Shown piece after piece: positions 50,486 through 59,975 of a DNA stretch of 64,000 nt. Both the position numbers and the translations under genes were made by a program. Position 1 is the stretch's first letter; every line of letters begins with the position of its first letter. Source of the stretch: RHKX01 sp963839535 (GTDB lineage Bacteria; Actinomycetota; Thermoleophilia; Solirubrobacterales; 70-9); contig CAWIVF010000001.1 of NCBI GenBank assembly GCA_963839535.1, positions 132,832-196,831 of the forward strand. The letters run 5' to 3'. The notes below the pieces were generated by a model. It was given only the letters and a program-made list of their open reading frames with translations. It was not told where the DNA came from and searched no databases.

Positions 50486-51166
50486 TCAGGCCGCGGCCGC
50501 TTCCGACATCTCGCGCAGCCCCGGCAGGACGAGCGCCATGATCCACTCGGTCAGCTGCTCGGGCCGGACCTCGGGGTGGTCCTCCCACCACTCGACCATC
50601 CCCTCGTAGGCGCCGTTCAGCGCGCGGGTGATCGCGCCGAGCTCGAGCGGGTCGGGAGCGTCCCCGAGCTCGCGCGCGGCGGCGAAGATCACGGTCGAGA
50701 CGAGCCCGTCCTGGCGGGCGCGGATCTCGTCGAGCTTCTGGGCGGCCGGCGATTCCTCGGCGACGGTGCGGGCGGCCCCGTAGATCATCGACCAGGCGCC
50801 GCGCCGCTCGCCGACGAAGCGGAAGAAGGCGAGGCTGCCGGCGTGGAGCAGGTCGGCCGGCTCCGTCCGCCCGGCGACCGCCGCGGCGACGGTCGCGTTG
50901 AGCTCGAGCCCGAGCGCGTCGATCGCGGCGACGAGCAGGCCCTCCTTGGAGCCGAAGGAGTCGTAGATCACCGGCTTGGAGACGCCCGCCCGGCTCGCGA
51001 GCTCGTCCATCGAGGCGGCGGCGAAGCCGCGCTCGGTGAAGAGCTCGGTGGCCAGCTCGACGAGCTGGCGGCGGCGCAGATCCCGGGGCACGCGTCCATG
51101 GGCATGGAGCGCGAGCTCGGCGTCGAGGGCGGCGCGTCGGGTGGAGGCTTGTGTGGGGGAAGTCAC
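50486..51166 (-). CDS. TetR-family transcriptional repressor
   Basis: 226 residues, intact. The N-terminal DNA-binding domain has LVELATELFTERGFAAASMD and ELASRAGVSKPVIYDSFGSK, the canonical TetR helix-turn-helix. The C-terminal ligand domain is of TetR_C type. It is divergent from the monooxygenase gene at 51253, with two operator-like palindromes between them, so it probably represses that gene and itself. Confidence 0.92.
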   Translation of the reverse strand: MTSPTQASTRRAALDAELALHAHGRVPRDLRRRQLVELATELFTERGFAAASMDELASRAGVSKPVIYDSFGSKEGLLVAAIDALGLELNATVAAAVAGRTEPADLLHAGSLAFFRFVGERRGAWSMIYGAARTVAEESPAAQKLDEIRARQDGLVSTVIFAAARELGDAPDPLELGAITRALNGAYEGMVEWWEDHPEVRPEQLTEWIMALVLPGLREMSEAAAA

Positions 51167-51174
51167 AGTGGGAC

Positions 51175-51201
51175 CTACTCGTAGTAGCCTACCGTTAGTA
51201 G
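51175..51201. promoter_or_regulatory. paired TetR operator palindromes
   Basis: CTACTCGTAGTAG (51175-51187) and CTACCGTTAGTAG (51189-51201) are two similar 13-bp palindromes spaced 14 bases centre to centre, in the 86-base space between the divergent tetR and monooxygenase starts. The consensus is CTACYCGTWAGTAG-like. They are the expected place and form for a TetR operator. Confidence 0.6.
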
Positions 51202-51252
51202 CAAGGAGAAGGCAAGCCGCCCGGGCAGAGGCCCGGGCCGACGGAGGAGAGC

Positions 51253-52791
51253 ATGAGCAGCACCGCGACCACCACCGAGCCGCAGAGCATCGAGGCGACC
51301 CCGAGGACCCACGACGTGGGCATCATCGGCACCGGCTTCGCCGGCCTCGGCATGGCGATGAAGCTCAAGGAGGAGGGCCGCGAGGACTTCGTCGTCTTCG
51401 AGCGCGCCTCCAGCGTCGGCGGCACCTGGCGCGACAACACCTACCCCGGCTGCGCCTGCGACGTCCCCTCGAACCTCTACTCGCTCTCCTTCGCGCCGAA
51501 CCCGAACTGGTCACGCACGTTCTCCGCCCAGCCCGAGATCTACGAGTACATGAAGGCCACCGCCGAGCGCAGCGGCGTCCTTCCCCACGTGCAGTTCGAC
51601 TGCGAGGTCGAGGACGCGACCTGGAACGAGGACGAGAAGGTCTGGGTCCTGCAGACCCCGAAGGGCGAGTTCCGCGCCCGCGTCCTGGTCGCCGGCATCG
51701 GCGGCCTGATCGAGCCGCGCCTCCCCGACGTGCCCGGCCTCGCCGACTTCGATGGCGAGGTCTTCCACTCGGCGCGCTGGAACCACGACTACGACCTGAA
51801 GGGCAAGCGGGTCGCCGCGATCGGCACCGGCGCCTCGGCGATCCAGTTCGTCCCCGCCATCCAGCCCGAGGTCGACGAGCTCCACCTCTTCCAGCGGACC
51901 CCCGCCTGGATCACGCCGCGCGGCGACCGGCCGATCAGCGACATCCGCAAGCGGCTGTACCGACGTTTCCCGGTACTCCAGAGGCTCACCCGCAAGGCGC
52001 TCTACTGGGGCCACGAGGCGCTCGTCCTCGGCTTCGTCAAGAACCCGAAGCTGATGAACGTGCTCCCCCGCCGGGTCGCCCTGCGTCACCTGCACTCGCA
52101 GGTCGAGGACCCCGAGCTGCGCCGCAAGCTGACCCCGAGCTACACGATCGGCTGCAAGCGGATCCTCGTCTCCAACGACTTCTATCCGGCCGTCGCCCAG
52201 GACAACGTCGAGCTGCTCACCGAGGGGCTCGCGGAGGTTCGCGGCAACACGGTGATCGGCACCCAGGGGACGGAGCGCGAAGTCGACGCGATCATCCTCG
52301 GGACCGGCTTCGACGTCACCGACTTCCCCGGCGCGCGGATCTTCCACGGCCGCGAGGGCAAGTCGCTCACCGAGCTCTGGGACGGCAGCCCATCGGCGCA
52401 CCGCTGCACGACCGTCAACGGCTTCCCGAACCTGTTCATCCTCGGCGGCCCCAACTTCGGCACCGGCCACATGTCGGCGGTGGAGATGGTCGAGAACCAG
52501 TACCCCTACGTGCTCGACGGGCTGCGCAAGCTCGACGCCGAGAAGCTCGCGAGCTTCGACGTCCGCCCCGAGGTCCAGGAGCGGTTCGTCGCCGAGATCG
52601 ACCGCAAGATGGCCGGGACGGTCTGGATGAAGGGCGGCTGCGCCAGCTGGTACATGGACAAGAACGGCCGCAACCCCACCCTGTGGCCCGACTGGACCTT
52701 CGTGCACGAGCGCCAGCTCAAGGAGTTCAACCTCGACGAGTACGAGACCGAGCCGGTCGCCGAGACCGAGCGCGAGGCCGTCGCCGCCTGA
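51253..52791 (+). CDS. flavin-containing / Baeyer-Villiger-type monooxygenase
   Basis: 512 residues, intact. The FAD motif is GIIGTGFAGLGMAMKL, the NADPH motif is AAIGTGASAIQFVPAI, and the Baeyer-Villiger fingerprint-like motif is FDGEVFHSARW. GGTWRDNTYPGCACDVPS is typical of the family. It is a cytosolic NADPH-dependent oxygenase for hydrophobic ketones or similar compounds. It is probably derepressed by a ligand of the divergent TetR. Confidence 0.93.
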   Translation: MSSTATTTEPQSIEATPRTHDVGIIGTGFAGLGMAMKLKEEGREDFVVFERASSVGGTWRDNTYPGCACDVPSNLYSLSFAPNPNWSRTFSAQPEIYEYMKATAERSGVLPHVQFDCEVEDATWNEDEKVWVLQTPKGEFRARVLVAGIGGLIEPRLPDVPGLADFDGEVFHSARWNHDYDLKGKRVAAIGTGASAIQFVPAIQPEVDELHLFQRTPAWITPRGDRPISDIRKRLYRRFPVLQRLTRKALYWGHEALVLGFVKNPKLMNVLPRRVALRHLHSQVEDPELRRKLTPSYTIGCKRILVSNDFYPAVAQDNVELLTEGLAEVRGNTVIGTQGTEREVDAIILGTGFDVTDFPGARIFHGREGKSLTELWDGSPSAHRCTTVNGFPNLFILGGPNFGTGHMSAVEMVENQYPYVLDGLRKLDAEKLASFDVRPEVQERFVAEIDRKMAGTVWMKGGCASWYMDKNGRNPTLWPDWTFVHERQLKEFNLDEYETEPVAETEREAVAA

Positions 52792-52834
52792 GTCCCCATG
52801 CTCCGCCGGCCGCGGGGCGTGCCATCCTCAACGG

Positions 52835-54232
52835 GTGGCCGGTGAGCTCGAAGGATTCCCCGCCGTCGCCGCCTCGGCGAAGGAGCCCGGCGACGGGCTG
52901 AAGGGCCCCTTCCCGGTCGGCCGCTACGCGCAGGGCTTCCGCGACTTCCTGCGCAAGCGCGACCGCCTTCGCCTGATCGGCGAGATCACCGGGCTGCGCG
53001 TGACCGCCAAGGGCGTCTACTTCGAGCTCCGCGACGCCGACGGCGCCGTGCCCTGCTCGATGTGGCGCGACGCCTGGGACCGGCTGAAGCTGCCCGACGT
53101 CGCCGTCCGCGACGGGGCCGAGGTCGTCGTCGCCGGCGGCCCCGACTACTACCCGGGCAGCGCCACCGCCTCGCCGTCGTTCAGCTTCCGCTGCTCCCAC
53201 CTGCGCCTCGCCGGCGAGGGGGACCTGCTCGCCCAGCTCGCGCTCCTGCGCCGCAAGCTCTCCGACGAGGGCCTGTTCGAGCCGCAGGCGCGGCTGCCGC
53301 GCCCGAGGCTGCCGAAGACGATCGGGATCGTCACCGGTCGCGGCTCCGCCGCCGAGGCCGACCTGATCGCCGGGCTCGCTCGCCGCTCCTGGGCGGGGCG
53401 GGCGATCTTCGCCCACCCGCCGGTGCAGGACCGCCACGCCGCTCCGCGGATCGGCCGCGCCCTCGCCGACCTCGCCGCGATCCCCGAGGTCGAGGTGATC
53501 ATCGTCGCCCGCGGCGGCGGCAGCCTCACCGACCTCTGGGCGTTCTGCGACGAGACGCTCTGCCGCACCGTCGCCCTCCTGCGGGTCCCGGTGATCTCCG
53601 CGGTCGGCCACGAGTCCGACCGCACGCTGCTCGACGACGTCGCCGCCGTCTGCTGCTCGACCCCGACCCATGCGACCGAGGAGGCGATCGGGATCGACGT
53701 CGCCGTGGCGCATCGCCGGCTCGCCGCGATGGGGGCGACCCTCTCGCGCTCGGGCGCCGAGGCGGGGCGGGGGAGGGCCCGCCGCCTCGCCGGCTTCGCC
53801 CGCGCGCTCGGCCACCACACCGACGGCCAGCGCCGCGACCTGCACCAGAAGATCCGCGAGATCCGCGCCTCCGCCCGGCGGGCGGTCGAGGCGGGCACCC
53901 GCGAGAGCGCGACCCGCGCCACGGTCCTCGGCCGCAAGCGGGACGCGGCGCTCCACTCGATCGAGGGCGCCCGGCGCGAGCTGCGGGGCGAGGCCGCGGC
54001 GCTCCGGCGCCACCAGGGCTCCGCGCCCGCCGAGCGGACCGCCGCGCTCGAGCGGCTGGCGAAGACGCTCGAGGCCCACGAGCCGCAGCGGGTCCTCGAG
54101 CGCGGCTACGCGATCGTCGAGGGCGCCGGCGGGGACGTGCTCCCGACCGCCGAGGCCGCGCGGCGGGCCGGACGGCTCCACGTCCGCTTCGCCGACGATC
54201 ATGTCGACGCAGAGGTGATCGAGAGTGACTGA
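52835..54232 (+). CDS. xseA: exodeoxyribonuclease VII large subunit
   Basis: GTG 52835; 465 residues, intact. An OB-fold N-terminus (LRLIGEITGLRVTAKGVYFE) is followed by the catalytic core TIGIVTGRGSAAEADLI, VEVIIVARGGGSLTDLWAF and VISAVGHESDRTLLDDVA, then a long coiled coil (residues about 290-420). It degrades single-stranded DNA with XseB. It overlaps xseB by 8 bases. Confidence 0.96.
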   Translation: MAGELEGFPAVAASAKEPGDGLKGPFPVGRYAQGFRDFLRKRDRLRLIGEITGLRVTAKGVYFELRDADGAVPCSMWRDAWDRLKLPDVAVRDGAEVVVAGGPDYYPGSATASPSFSFRCSHLRLAGEGDLLAQLALLRRKLSDEGLFEPQARLPRPRLPKTIGIVTGRGSAAEADLIAGLARRSWAGRAIFAHPPVQDRHAAPRIGRALADLAAIPEVEVIIVARGGGSLTDLWAFCDETLCRTVALLRVPVISAVGHESDRTLLDDVAAVCCSTPTHATEEAIGIDVAVAHRRLAAMGATLSRSGAEAGRGRARRLAGFARALGHHTDGQRRDLHQKIREIRASARRAVEAGTRESATRATVLGRKRDAALHSIEGARRELRGEAAALRRHQGSAPAERTAALERLAKTLEAHEPQRVLERGYAIVEGAGGDVLPTAEAARRAGRLHVRFADDHVDAEVIESD

Positions 54233-54509
54233 GAGCGAGAACGGCGCGGCGAGCGCCCCGGAGAGCTACGAGGCGGCGGTCGACCGGCTCGAGGCGATCA
54301 TCCTGCGCCTCGACTCGGGCAAGGCCGAGCTGCGCGAGACGCTCGACCTCTGCCGCGAGGGCAAGGTCCTCGTCGAGTACTGCAAGGACGAGCTCGACGC
54401 CGTCAGCGGCGAGCTCCAGCGCCTCGACCTCGACGACCTCGTCCGCAAGCTCGAGGCAGCGCCCGCCGAGGCGGCTCCCGCAGAGCCCGGCCCCGGCTCC
54501 TCCCTCTAG
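54225..54509 (+). CDS. xseB: exodeoxyribonuclease VII small subunit
   Basis: 94 residues from GTG 54225, overlapping xseA by 8 bases. ESYEAAVDRLEAIILRLDSG and LVEYCKDELDAVSGEL match the XseB helical bundle that wraps the large subunit. A short acidic Pro/Ala tail follows. Intact; convergent with the crotonase gene, 7 bases apart. Confidence 0.95.
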   Translation: MTESENGAASAPESYEAAVDRLEAIILRLDSGKAELRETLDLCREGKVLVEYCKDELDAVSGELQRLDLDDLVRKLEAAPAEAAPAEPGPGSSL

Positions 54510-54516
54510 TCCCGCC

Positions 54517-55230
54517 TCAGTCCGGCGGCGCCTGGCCGGTCAGCGCCTCGACGCTCAGCTCCGCCTCGATCGCCGCGCGGATCCGCGCCAGGTCGTCGGC
54601 GCGGGCGCGCAGCTTCGTCGCGATGTGGGCTTCGGCGTTGAGCCCGGCGAGCTCGCGCGCTCCCTGCTGGGTCGCCTCGGCGAGCTGCTCCGGCGCGACC
54701 ACCTCGTCGAGGTAGCCGACGGGACGGGCGTCCTCGGGCCCGTACATGTGGGCGCTGATCACCGAGCGGCTGAAGGCGGCGCGGGTGAGCCGCTGGCGGG
54801 CGAGCTCCACCGCGAAGGTCGGCATGGTCAGCCCGATCTGGACCTCGTTCATCCCGATCCGGAACGGTCCGGAGACGCCGATCCGCAGGTCGCCCGAGAG
54901 CAGCATGAAGGCGCCGGCCGCCACGGCGTGGCCGCCGGAGGAGATCACCACCGGTCGCGGGAACGAGAGCATCCGCTCCATCAGCGTCGCGCCGAGCTGG
55001 AGCATCTCGACGACCTGGGCCGCGTCCGTCTGGAACACCTTGAGGTCGAAGCCGGCGGAGAGGTAGCCCTCGCGCCCGGTCAGCACGAGCACGGCCTCGT
55101 CCGACTCGGCGCGGTCGAGGCCCGCGTGCAGCTCCTTCAGCATCGCGATCGAGAGGGCGTTGACCTTGCCGTCGTCCATCGCGAGCGTCGCGACTCCGTC
55201 GTCGAGCTCGTAGGTGGTCAGATCGGGCAT
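54517..55230 (-). CDS. enoyl-CoA hydratase/isomerase (crotonase) family protein
   Basis: 237 residues from ATG 55230 (MPDLTTYELDDGVATLAMDD); the frame is open further upstream, but that stretch overlaps the RNA-like intergenic region and is not protein-like. Crotonase oxyanion-hole regions are LSAGFDLKVF and SGGHAVAAGAFMLLSGD. The canonical catalytic Glu pair is not obvious, so it may be an isomerase or other crotonase. Confidence 0.85.
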   Translation of the reverse strand: MPDLTTYELDDGVATLAMDDGKVNALSIAMLKELHAGLDRAESDEAVLVLTGREGYLSAGFDLKVFQTDAAQVVEMLQLGATLMERMLSFPRPVVISSGGHAVAAGAFMLLSGDLRIGVSGPFRIGMNEVQIGLTMPTFAVELARQRLTRAAFSRSVISAHMYGPEDARPVGYLDEVVAPEQLAEATQQGARELAGLNAEAHIATKLRARADDLARIRAAIEAELSVEALTGQAPPD

Positions 55231-55355
55231 TTTTCGGGCTCCTCGGTCGGGATGGGGTGGGGCGGGAACGGTATTGGCCTGATTGCGGATGAACTTTTCC
55301 GCAAAGACGGCATTCGTGGCGTGCGGCACTTTCGCAGCTGTGCGATGTTGATCCT

Positions 55356-55488
55356 GCGGTACAGGAGAGAGAGGAACTTCGCGAAAGCCAAGCGGAGGGA
55401 GACTCTCGAGCCGACTCGAAAGGCTTTGAACGCGCGAAGGCTACGCGCGAGGCAGGCCGACGAGTCGCCCTGTACCGCGTTTTTTTTT
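55356..55488 (+). ncRNA. candidate structured small RNA with intrinsic terminator
   Basis: The 262-base space between two minus-strand genes holds a nested fold on the plus strand: P1 GCGGTACAGG (55356-55365) with CCTGTACCGC (55469-55478), perfect; P2 AAAGCC (55384-55389) with GGCTTT (55422-55427); inside it the hairpin TCGAG-CCGA-CTCGA (55406-55419); and P3 CGCGCG (55431-55436) with CGCGCG (55444-55449). Nine T residues follow at 55480-55488, directly after P1. The 5' end is unknown and may lie upstream in 55231-55355. I do not recognise the family; it lacks the SRP RNA apical loop and tmRNA features. Confidence 0.4.
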
Positions 55489-55492
55489 GCGC

Positions 55493-57798
55493 TCAGCGAG
55501 TGAAGACGGCCGCTGAGCCGTTGCGGTTCCCGAAGCGGTCGCGCGCCGCGCCGGCCGGGACCTCGATCCGGGCCCCGGCGGGAGCGTCGATCTCGAAGCG
55601 GCCGTTGCGGCTTCGCACCACGACGGGCTCCCCGTCGACCAGGAAGCGCACCTTGCCGACGTCGGCGTGGTGGGGCCGGTGGCGCAGGCTGGCCGTGTCG
55701 TCGGGAGGCGCGTCGTCGATGCCCTCGTGGTGGACCGCCGGCGGGTAGCGCAGCTCGACGGCGAAGCCGCCCGGCCCTGCGTCGAGCTCGCTTCACCCTG
55801 AGCCTGTTCAGCGGGCGCAGGCGGAAGCGGTCCGACCGCAGCCGGTAGTGGCGACCGGCGACGACGATCCGGTGGATCCCGGGCGCGGCGCCGAGGCTGG
55901 GCTCCCAGCGGGTCGTGTAGTGGCCCTCGTCGTCGACGAACCAGAGGACGTGCAGCCCGAGGTCCTTGTCGACGGTCTTCCAGTGCCGCTTGCCGTGCCG
56001 CTGCTTGCGCTGGACGCGGATGAAGGCCTTGTCGAGCGGGCGGTCGTAGCCGCGCGGGCCGCCCAGCCAGCTGAACGTGACCGCTCCGAGCCGGCGGCCG
56101 ACCGGGTCGGGCTGTGCGATCGCGGTCGCTTCGCGGGCGCCCTCCGGGAACGGCTCGCCGTTGTCGGCGATCCCGTTGGTCTGGTCGAACTGGAAGGACG
56201 GCGGTCCCGGCTTGCCCTCGGCGAGCGCTCCGGCGAGCTCGCTCAGAGACTCGGTCACGGCGACGGCGGAGTTCTCGCCGTAGAGGGTCGCCGCGCCCTC
56301 GTAGTGGCCCGCGGAGTACTCCTCGGGCGTCGTGAAGTAGCTGAGGTACTCGTTGACGAGCCCGGCGACCACGACGCGCTTGATCCCGGTCCCGCGGCTC
56401 TCGTCGAGCAGCGCCTCGCGGATCCGCACGCCGGTCTCCTTGGTCGCCTCGCCCGGCACCGTGCCGATCAGCCGGCTGCCGATCCGCATCACCGAGATCG
56501 GCGCCGCCTGCGGCACGTCGAGCGGCAGCTCGACGATCAGCTTGTTGCCCTGAGGACCGGAGGAGACCGGTGCCGTGCGGCCCTCGAAGGGGACGCGGGT
56601 GACGTCGTAGAGCGGGCCGCGGGCCTCGTCGGAGCCGGTGAACTCGGCGAGGCCGAGCTTCGGCTCGTCGTCGACCGGGCCGGACGCGGTCTGCTGGCCG
56701 CAGAAGCAGAGCTTCGTCGAGCGCATGTCGACCTCCGGCCGCCGGGTGAGGCTCCCCTCGGCGTCGGTCCAGGCGCGGAGCATCGCCTTGCCCTCGCGGA
56801 GCCCGACGTGCTCGGCGGCGGCCGGGCCCGAACGGGTCAGCGCCGCCGACATGTCCCCCTCGGCGCCGTTGCCGTAGAGGTTGACCACGCGCTGGCCGAA
56901 CGGCACCTTGCCGCGCTGGCGCAGCTTCCGCTCGGCGTACATCACCGCCGCCCCGTGATGGTCGGGGTTGTAATAGCGGAACTGGTACTTGTTGATCGTC
57001 GCGTGGTTCGCGTAGGTCGACCACATCCCGACCGGCAGCCAGCGGCCGCCGCGGCGCTTCTCGGCACGCATCACGTCCACGCGGGTGTCGATCGTGTGCT
57101 CCGCTCCCATCGGGGTCATCCGTGAGCGCGCCCTCGCCGAAGTCACGGAACACGTCGTGATCGCGGAGGTGCGCCTCGAGCGAGCGGTTCACGGTCACGT
57201 CGCGCAGCGAGCTGGCGCCCCAGCCGATCCGGCCCGGGCCGAGGTCGCGGTCGGCGCGGCGGATCGCCGTCGCCAGCCGGTCCGTCATGAACGAGTAGAG
57301 CCTGGGGTCGAAGCCGCCGGCGATCTGGAAGTCGGTCGGCGAGTTCACCGACATGAAGACCGTGTTGTAGGTCGGGAAGTTGAACATCCCGGCCGGCCCG
57401 GAATGGGTGTGGGAGGCGGAGTCGATCACGTTCTCGACGCTGAACCCGCGATCGGCGACCCGCTCGATCGCGTGCTCGAGCATCCCCCCGGGGATCGCGC
57501 CGAGGTCCTGGGCGATCAGCGCGTACTTCTCGTCGCCCTGGCGGATCACGATCACCCGCGCCCAGAGCCGCGAGAGCGCGCCCTCGATCAGCCCGTCGCC
57601 CCGCACGTAGCCCATCGAGTAGTAGCCGGTCGGGGGCGTGATGTCGGCCCGCCCGACCCCGATCTCGACCTTCGGCGTCTTCGCGGCGGCGGGGGAGGGG
57701 GAGGGCGCTGCGGCGCCGATCACCAGCGCGAGCAGCGTCGCGATCGCCACCACCGCTGCCCGGCTCGGCCTCCGCTCGACTCCACCCATTCCGTCCAT
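55493..57798 (-). CDS. secreted neutral/alkaline ceramidase-like protein (frameshifted)
   Basis: ATG 57798 (MDGMGGVERRPSRAAVVAIA) gives a signal peptide, then VGRADITPPTGYYSMGYVRG, ALIAQDLGAIPGGMLEHAI and SASHTHSGPAGMFNF (zinc-binding HTHSGP motif of neutral ceramidases). After a break near 57130 it continues with GNGAEGDMSAALTRSGPAAA and VAGLVNEYLSYFTTPEEYSAG. A break near 55800 leads to a C-terminal beta domain ending GAARDRFGNRNGSAAVFTR, with the stop at 55493. About 767 residues. It hydrolyses N-acyl amide lipids extracellularly; the natural substrate here is unknown. Confidence 0.85.
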
Positions 57799-58090
57799 CC
57801 CTGATCGCCCGCCGCCAGCGTATCCCCGGCCGCGCCGCCCTGCGCCGGGAGCGGAGCGATCGCACGCTTGGCGTCCGGCACCGCCCCTACCTTCCGCCCT
57901 GCGGTCCGCGGGAGCCATCCCACGCCGCCGGCCACCCAGGGGCAGCCTGCCGCCCCCGGCCGAGCGACCGGGCGCTATCCCGGGAGCAGGCGCCGAGACG
58001 CAACCCGGGCCCCCCGTCGTCGGTTAGCCCGCCTCGCTCCCTCAGACCGTCCAAGCGACGCGGCGCAGCTTGATTTCGGTCATCTGGTTC
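57799..58090. other. intergenic region, nothing gene-like
   Basis: About 290 bases between the divergent ceramidase and MarR genes. C-rich, with short open frames whose composition is not protein-like. I see no RNA fold or tandem repeat. The regulatory sites are at its right edge (next entry). Confidence 0.4.
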
Positions 58091-58115
58091 GCTAAGCTAA
58101 TTAGCAGAGCTAAGC
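58091..58115. promoter_or_regulatory. probable MarR autoregulatory operator
   Basis: The perfect palindrome GCTAATTAGC (58096-58105) is embedded between direct repeats GCTAAGC (58091-58097 and 58109-58115), immediately before the MarR start at 58117. It is an AT-rich island in GC-rich DNA, as expected for a MarR site that also covers the start of its own gene. Confidence 0.55.
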
Positions 58116-58116
58116 A

Positions 58117-58566
58117 ATGACCCCGACCCAGACCACACCACCCGAGCTGACCGAGCGCGCCGCCCGCCTGCGCCTCGCGATCAACCGCACCGCCAGGCGC
58201 ATGCGCCAGGAGGCCGGCTCCGAGCTCGGCCCCGCCTCGGTCTCGGCGCTGGCGACGATCGACCGCCTCGGCCCGCTCACCCCGAGCGAGCTGGCGAAGG
58301 CCGAGCGCATCCAGCGCCCCACCGCCACCCGCCTCCTCGCCCGCCTGGAGGAGGAGGGGCTGGTCACCCGCGCCGCCGATCCCAGCGACGGCCGCTGCTC
58401 GATCGTCACCGCGACCACCGAGGGCTCGGCGCTGCTCAAGCGCCTCCGCGGCCGCAAGAACGCCTACCTCGCCCAGCGCATGAAGAAGCTTCCCGACGAT
58501 GACGTGATCGCGCTCGAGCGCGCGGCGGAGATCCTCGAGCGGGTGCTCGAGGAGGACGCCACTTGA
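58117..58566 (+). CDS. MarR-family transcriptional regulator
   Basis: 149 residues, intact. The winged helix has LTPSELAKAERIQRPTATRL and LEEEGLVTRAADPSDGR (wing with the conserved D-x-R). It is close to the start of its operator and overlaps the MFS gene by the TTGA junction, so it is most likely the repressor of that exporter. Confidence 0.93.
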   Translation: MTPTQTTPPELTERAARLRLAINRTARRMRQEAGSELGPASVSALATIDRLGPLTPSELAKAERIQRPTATRLLARLEEEGLVTRAADPSDGRCSIVTATTEGSALLKRLRGRKNAYLAQRMKKLPDDDVIALERAAEILERVLEEDAT

Positions 58567-59975
58567 GCGCCGCGCTGCATCGATCCTTCGCCTCCCTCTC
58601 GATCCGCAACTTCCGCCTGTACTTCGGCGGCCAGGTCGTCTCGCTCGCCGGCAACTGGATGCAGATCGTCGCCGAGCTCTGGCTGATCCTGCAGCTCACC
58701 GGCTCCGGCCTCGCGGTCGGCTTCGCGACCGCCCTGCAGTTCGCCGGGATCCTCCTCCTCGGCGCCTTCGGCGGAGCGCTCGCCGACCGCCTCGACAAGC
58801 GCCGGCTGCTGATGGTCAGCCAGGCCGGCATGGCGGTCCCCGCGATCGCGCTCTTCGCCATCGCCGCCACCGGCGTCGCCGAGGCGTGGATGGTCTTCGC
58901 CCTGATCGGCCTCCGCGGCCTCGTGCTCAGCGTCGACAACCCCGCCCGCCAGGCGTTCGTGATCGAGATGGTCGGCCCCGAGCGGGTCGTCAACGCGGTC
59001 AGCCTCAACAGCGTCCTCATCCACTCCGCCCGGATCACCGGCCCGGCGATCGCCGGCATCGTGATCGCGCTCTGGGGCGTCGCGCTCTGCTTCCTGCTCA
59101 ACGCGCTCAGCTTCGTCGCGATGCTCGTCGCCCTGCGCCGGATGAACCCGGCCAAGCTGGCCCAGCCGAAGCGGGACCGGGACCGCGCCGGCGTCCGCCA
59201 CGCCCTCCGCTACGTGATGGGCACGCCGGAGCTGCGGGTGCCGCTGCTGCTGATGCTCGTGCTCGGCACGCTCGGCTTCAACTTCCAGGTGATCATCCCG
59301 CTGCTCGCCGACCGCACCTTCGGCGGCAGCGTCTCCGCCTACTCGCTGCTGATGATCGCGATGGGCATCGGCTCGATCGGCGGCGCGCTGACGATGGGCG
59401 CCCGCGCGCAGGCGAGCAAGGCGCTGATCACGAAGGCCGCGCTCGGCTTCGGGATCTCGTCGCTCCTCGCCGCCGCCGCGCCGACCCTGGCGCTGGCGAT
59501 GGTCGCGCTCGGGCTGCTCGGCGTCTGCTCGGTCACCTTCGCCGCCGGGATCAACTCCGGCCTGCAGCTCTCCTCCGCCCCGGAGATGCGCGGCCGGGTG
59601 ATGGCGCTCTACTCGATCGTCTTCCTCGGCTCGACCGCGCTCGGCGGCCCGCTCACCGGCTTGATCGGCGAGGTGATCGACCCGCGGGCGACCCTCGTGA
59701 TGGCCGGGGTGGCCGGCGTCGGCGTCGCGGTCGCCGCGCTGCTGACCTGGAGCGAGCGCGCGCCGCGCGCGCAGATCGGCAGACTTGCCCCATGGCGAGC
59801 GACTCCGATCTCGAGTCCGACCTCGACGAGCTCTACGCCGCCGAGCCCGGCGACTTCATCGCCGAGCGCGACAAGCTCGCCAAGCGGCTCACGAAGGAGG
59901 GCCGCAAGGACGAGGCCGCCGAGGTCCGGAAGCTGCGCAAGCCGACCCGCGCCGCAGCGCTCGTCAACGAGCTGA
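58563..59975 (+). CDS. MFS exporter of the EntS/MFS_3 type
   Basis: TTG 58563 overlaps the MarR stop. The first ~405 residues form a 12-TM major facilitator: FASLSIRNFRLYFGGQVVSL, GGALADRLDKRRLLM (motif A) and RGLVLSVDNPARQAFVIEMV are typical of MFS_3. After ~59770 the frame continues without a stop to 59975, overlapping the next gene, where the sequence (PISSPTSTSSTPPSPATSS) is not transporter-like. The true end is therefore near 59780 and a sequencing indel is likely. Confidence 0.85.
   Translation: MSAALHRSFASLSIRNFRLYFGGQVVSLAGNWMQIVAELWLILQLTGSGLAVGFATALQFAGILLLGAFGGALADRLDKRRLLMVSQAGMAVPAIALFAIAATGVAEAWMVFALIGLRGLVLSVDNPARQAFVIEMVGPERVVNAVSLNSVLIHSARITGPAIAGIVIALWGVALCFLLNALSFVAMLVALRRMNPAKLAQPKRDRDRAGVRHALRYVMGTPELRVPLLLMLVLGTLGFNFQVIIPLLADRTFGGSVSAYSLLMIAMGIGSIGGALTMGARAQASKALITKAALGFGISSLLAAAAPTLALAMVALGLLGVCSVTFAAGINSGLQLSSAPEMRGRVMALYSIVFLGSTALGGPLTGLIGEVIDPRATLVMAGVAGVGVAVAALLTWSERAPRAQIGRLAPWRATPISSPTSTSSTPPSPATSSPSATSSPSGSRRRAARTRPPRSGSCASRPAPQRSSTS

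Noticed and set aside
55218..55492. Extension of the minus-strand ceramidase frame, or of the crotonase N-terminus, through the gap
   Set aside because: The ceramidase family end matches the stop at 55493 in another frame, and crotonases start at ATG 55230. The extra residues are basic, low-complexity and coincide with the RNA-like fold.
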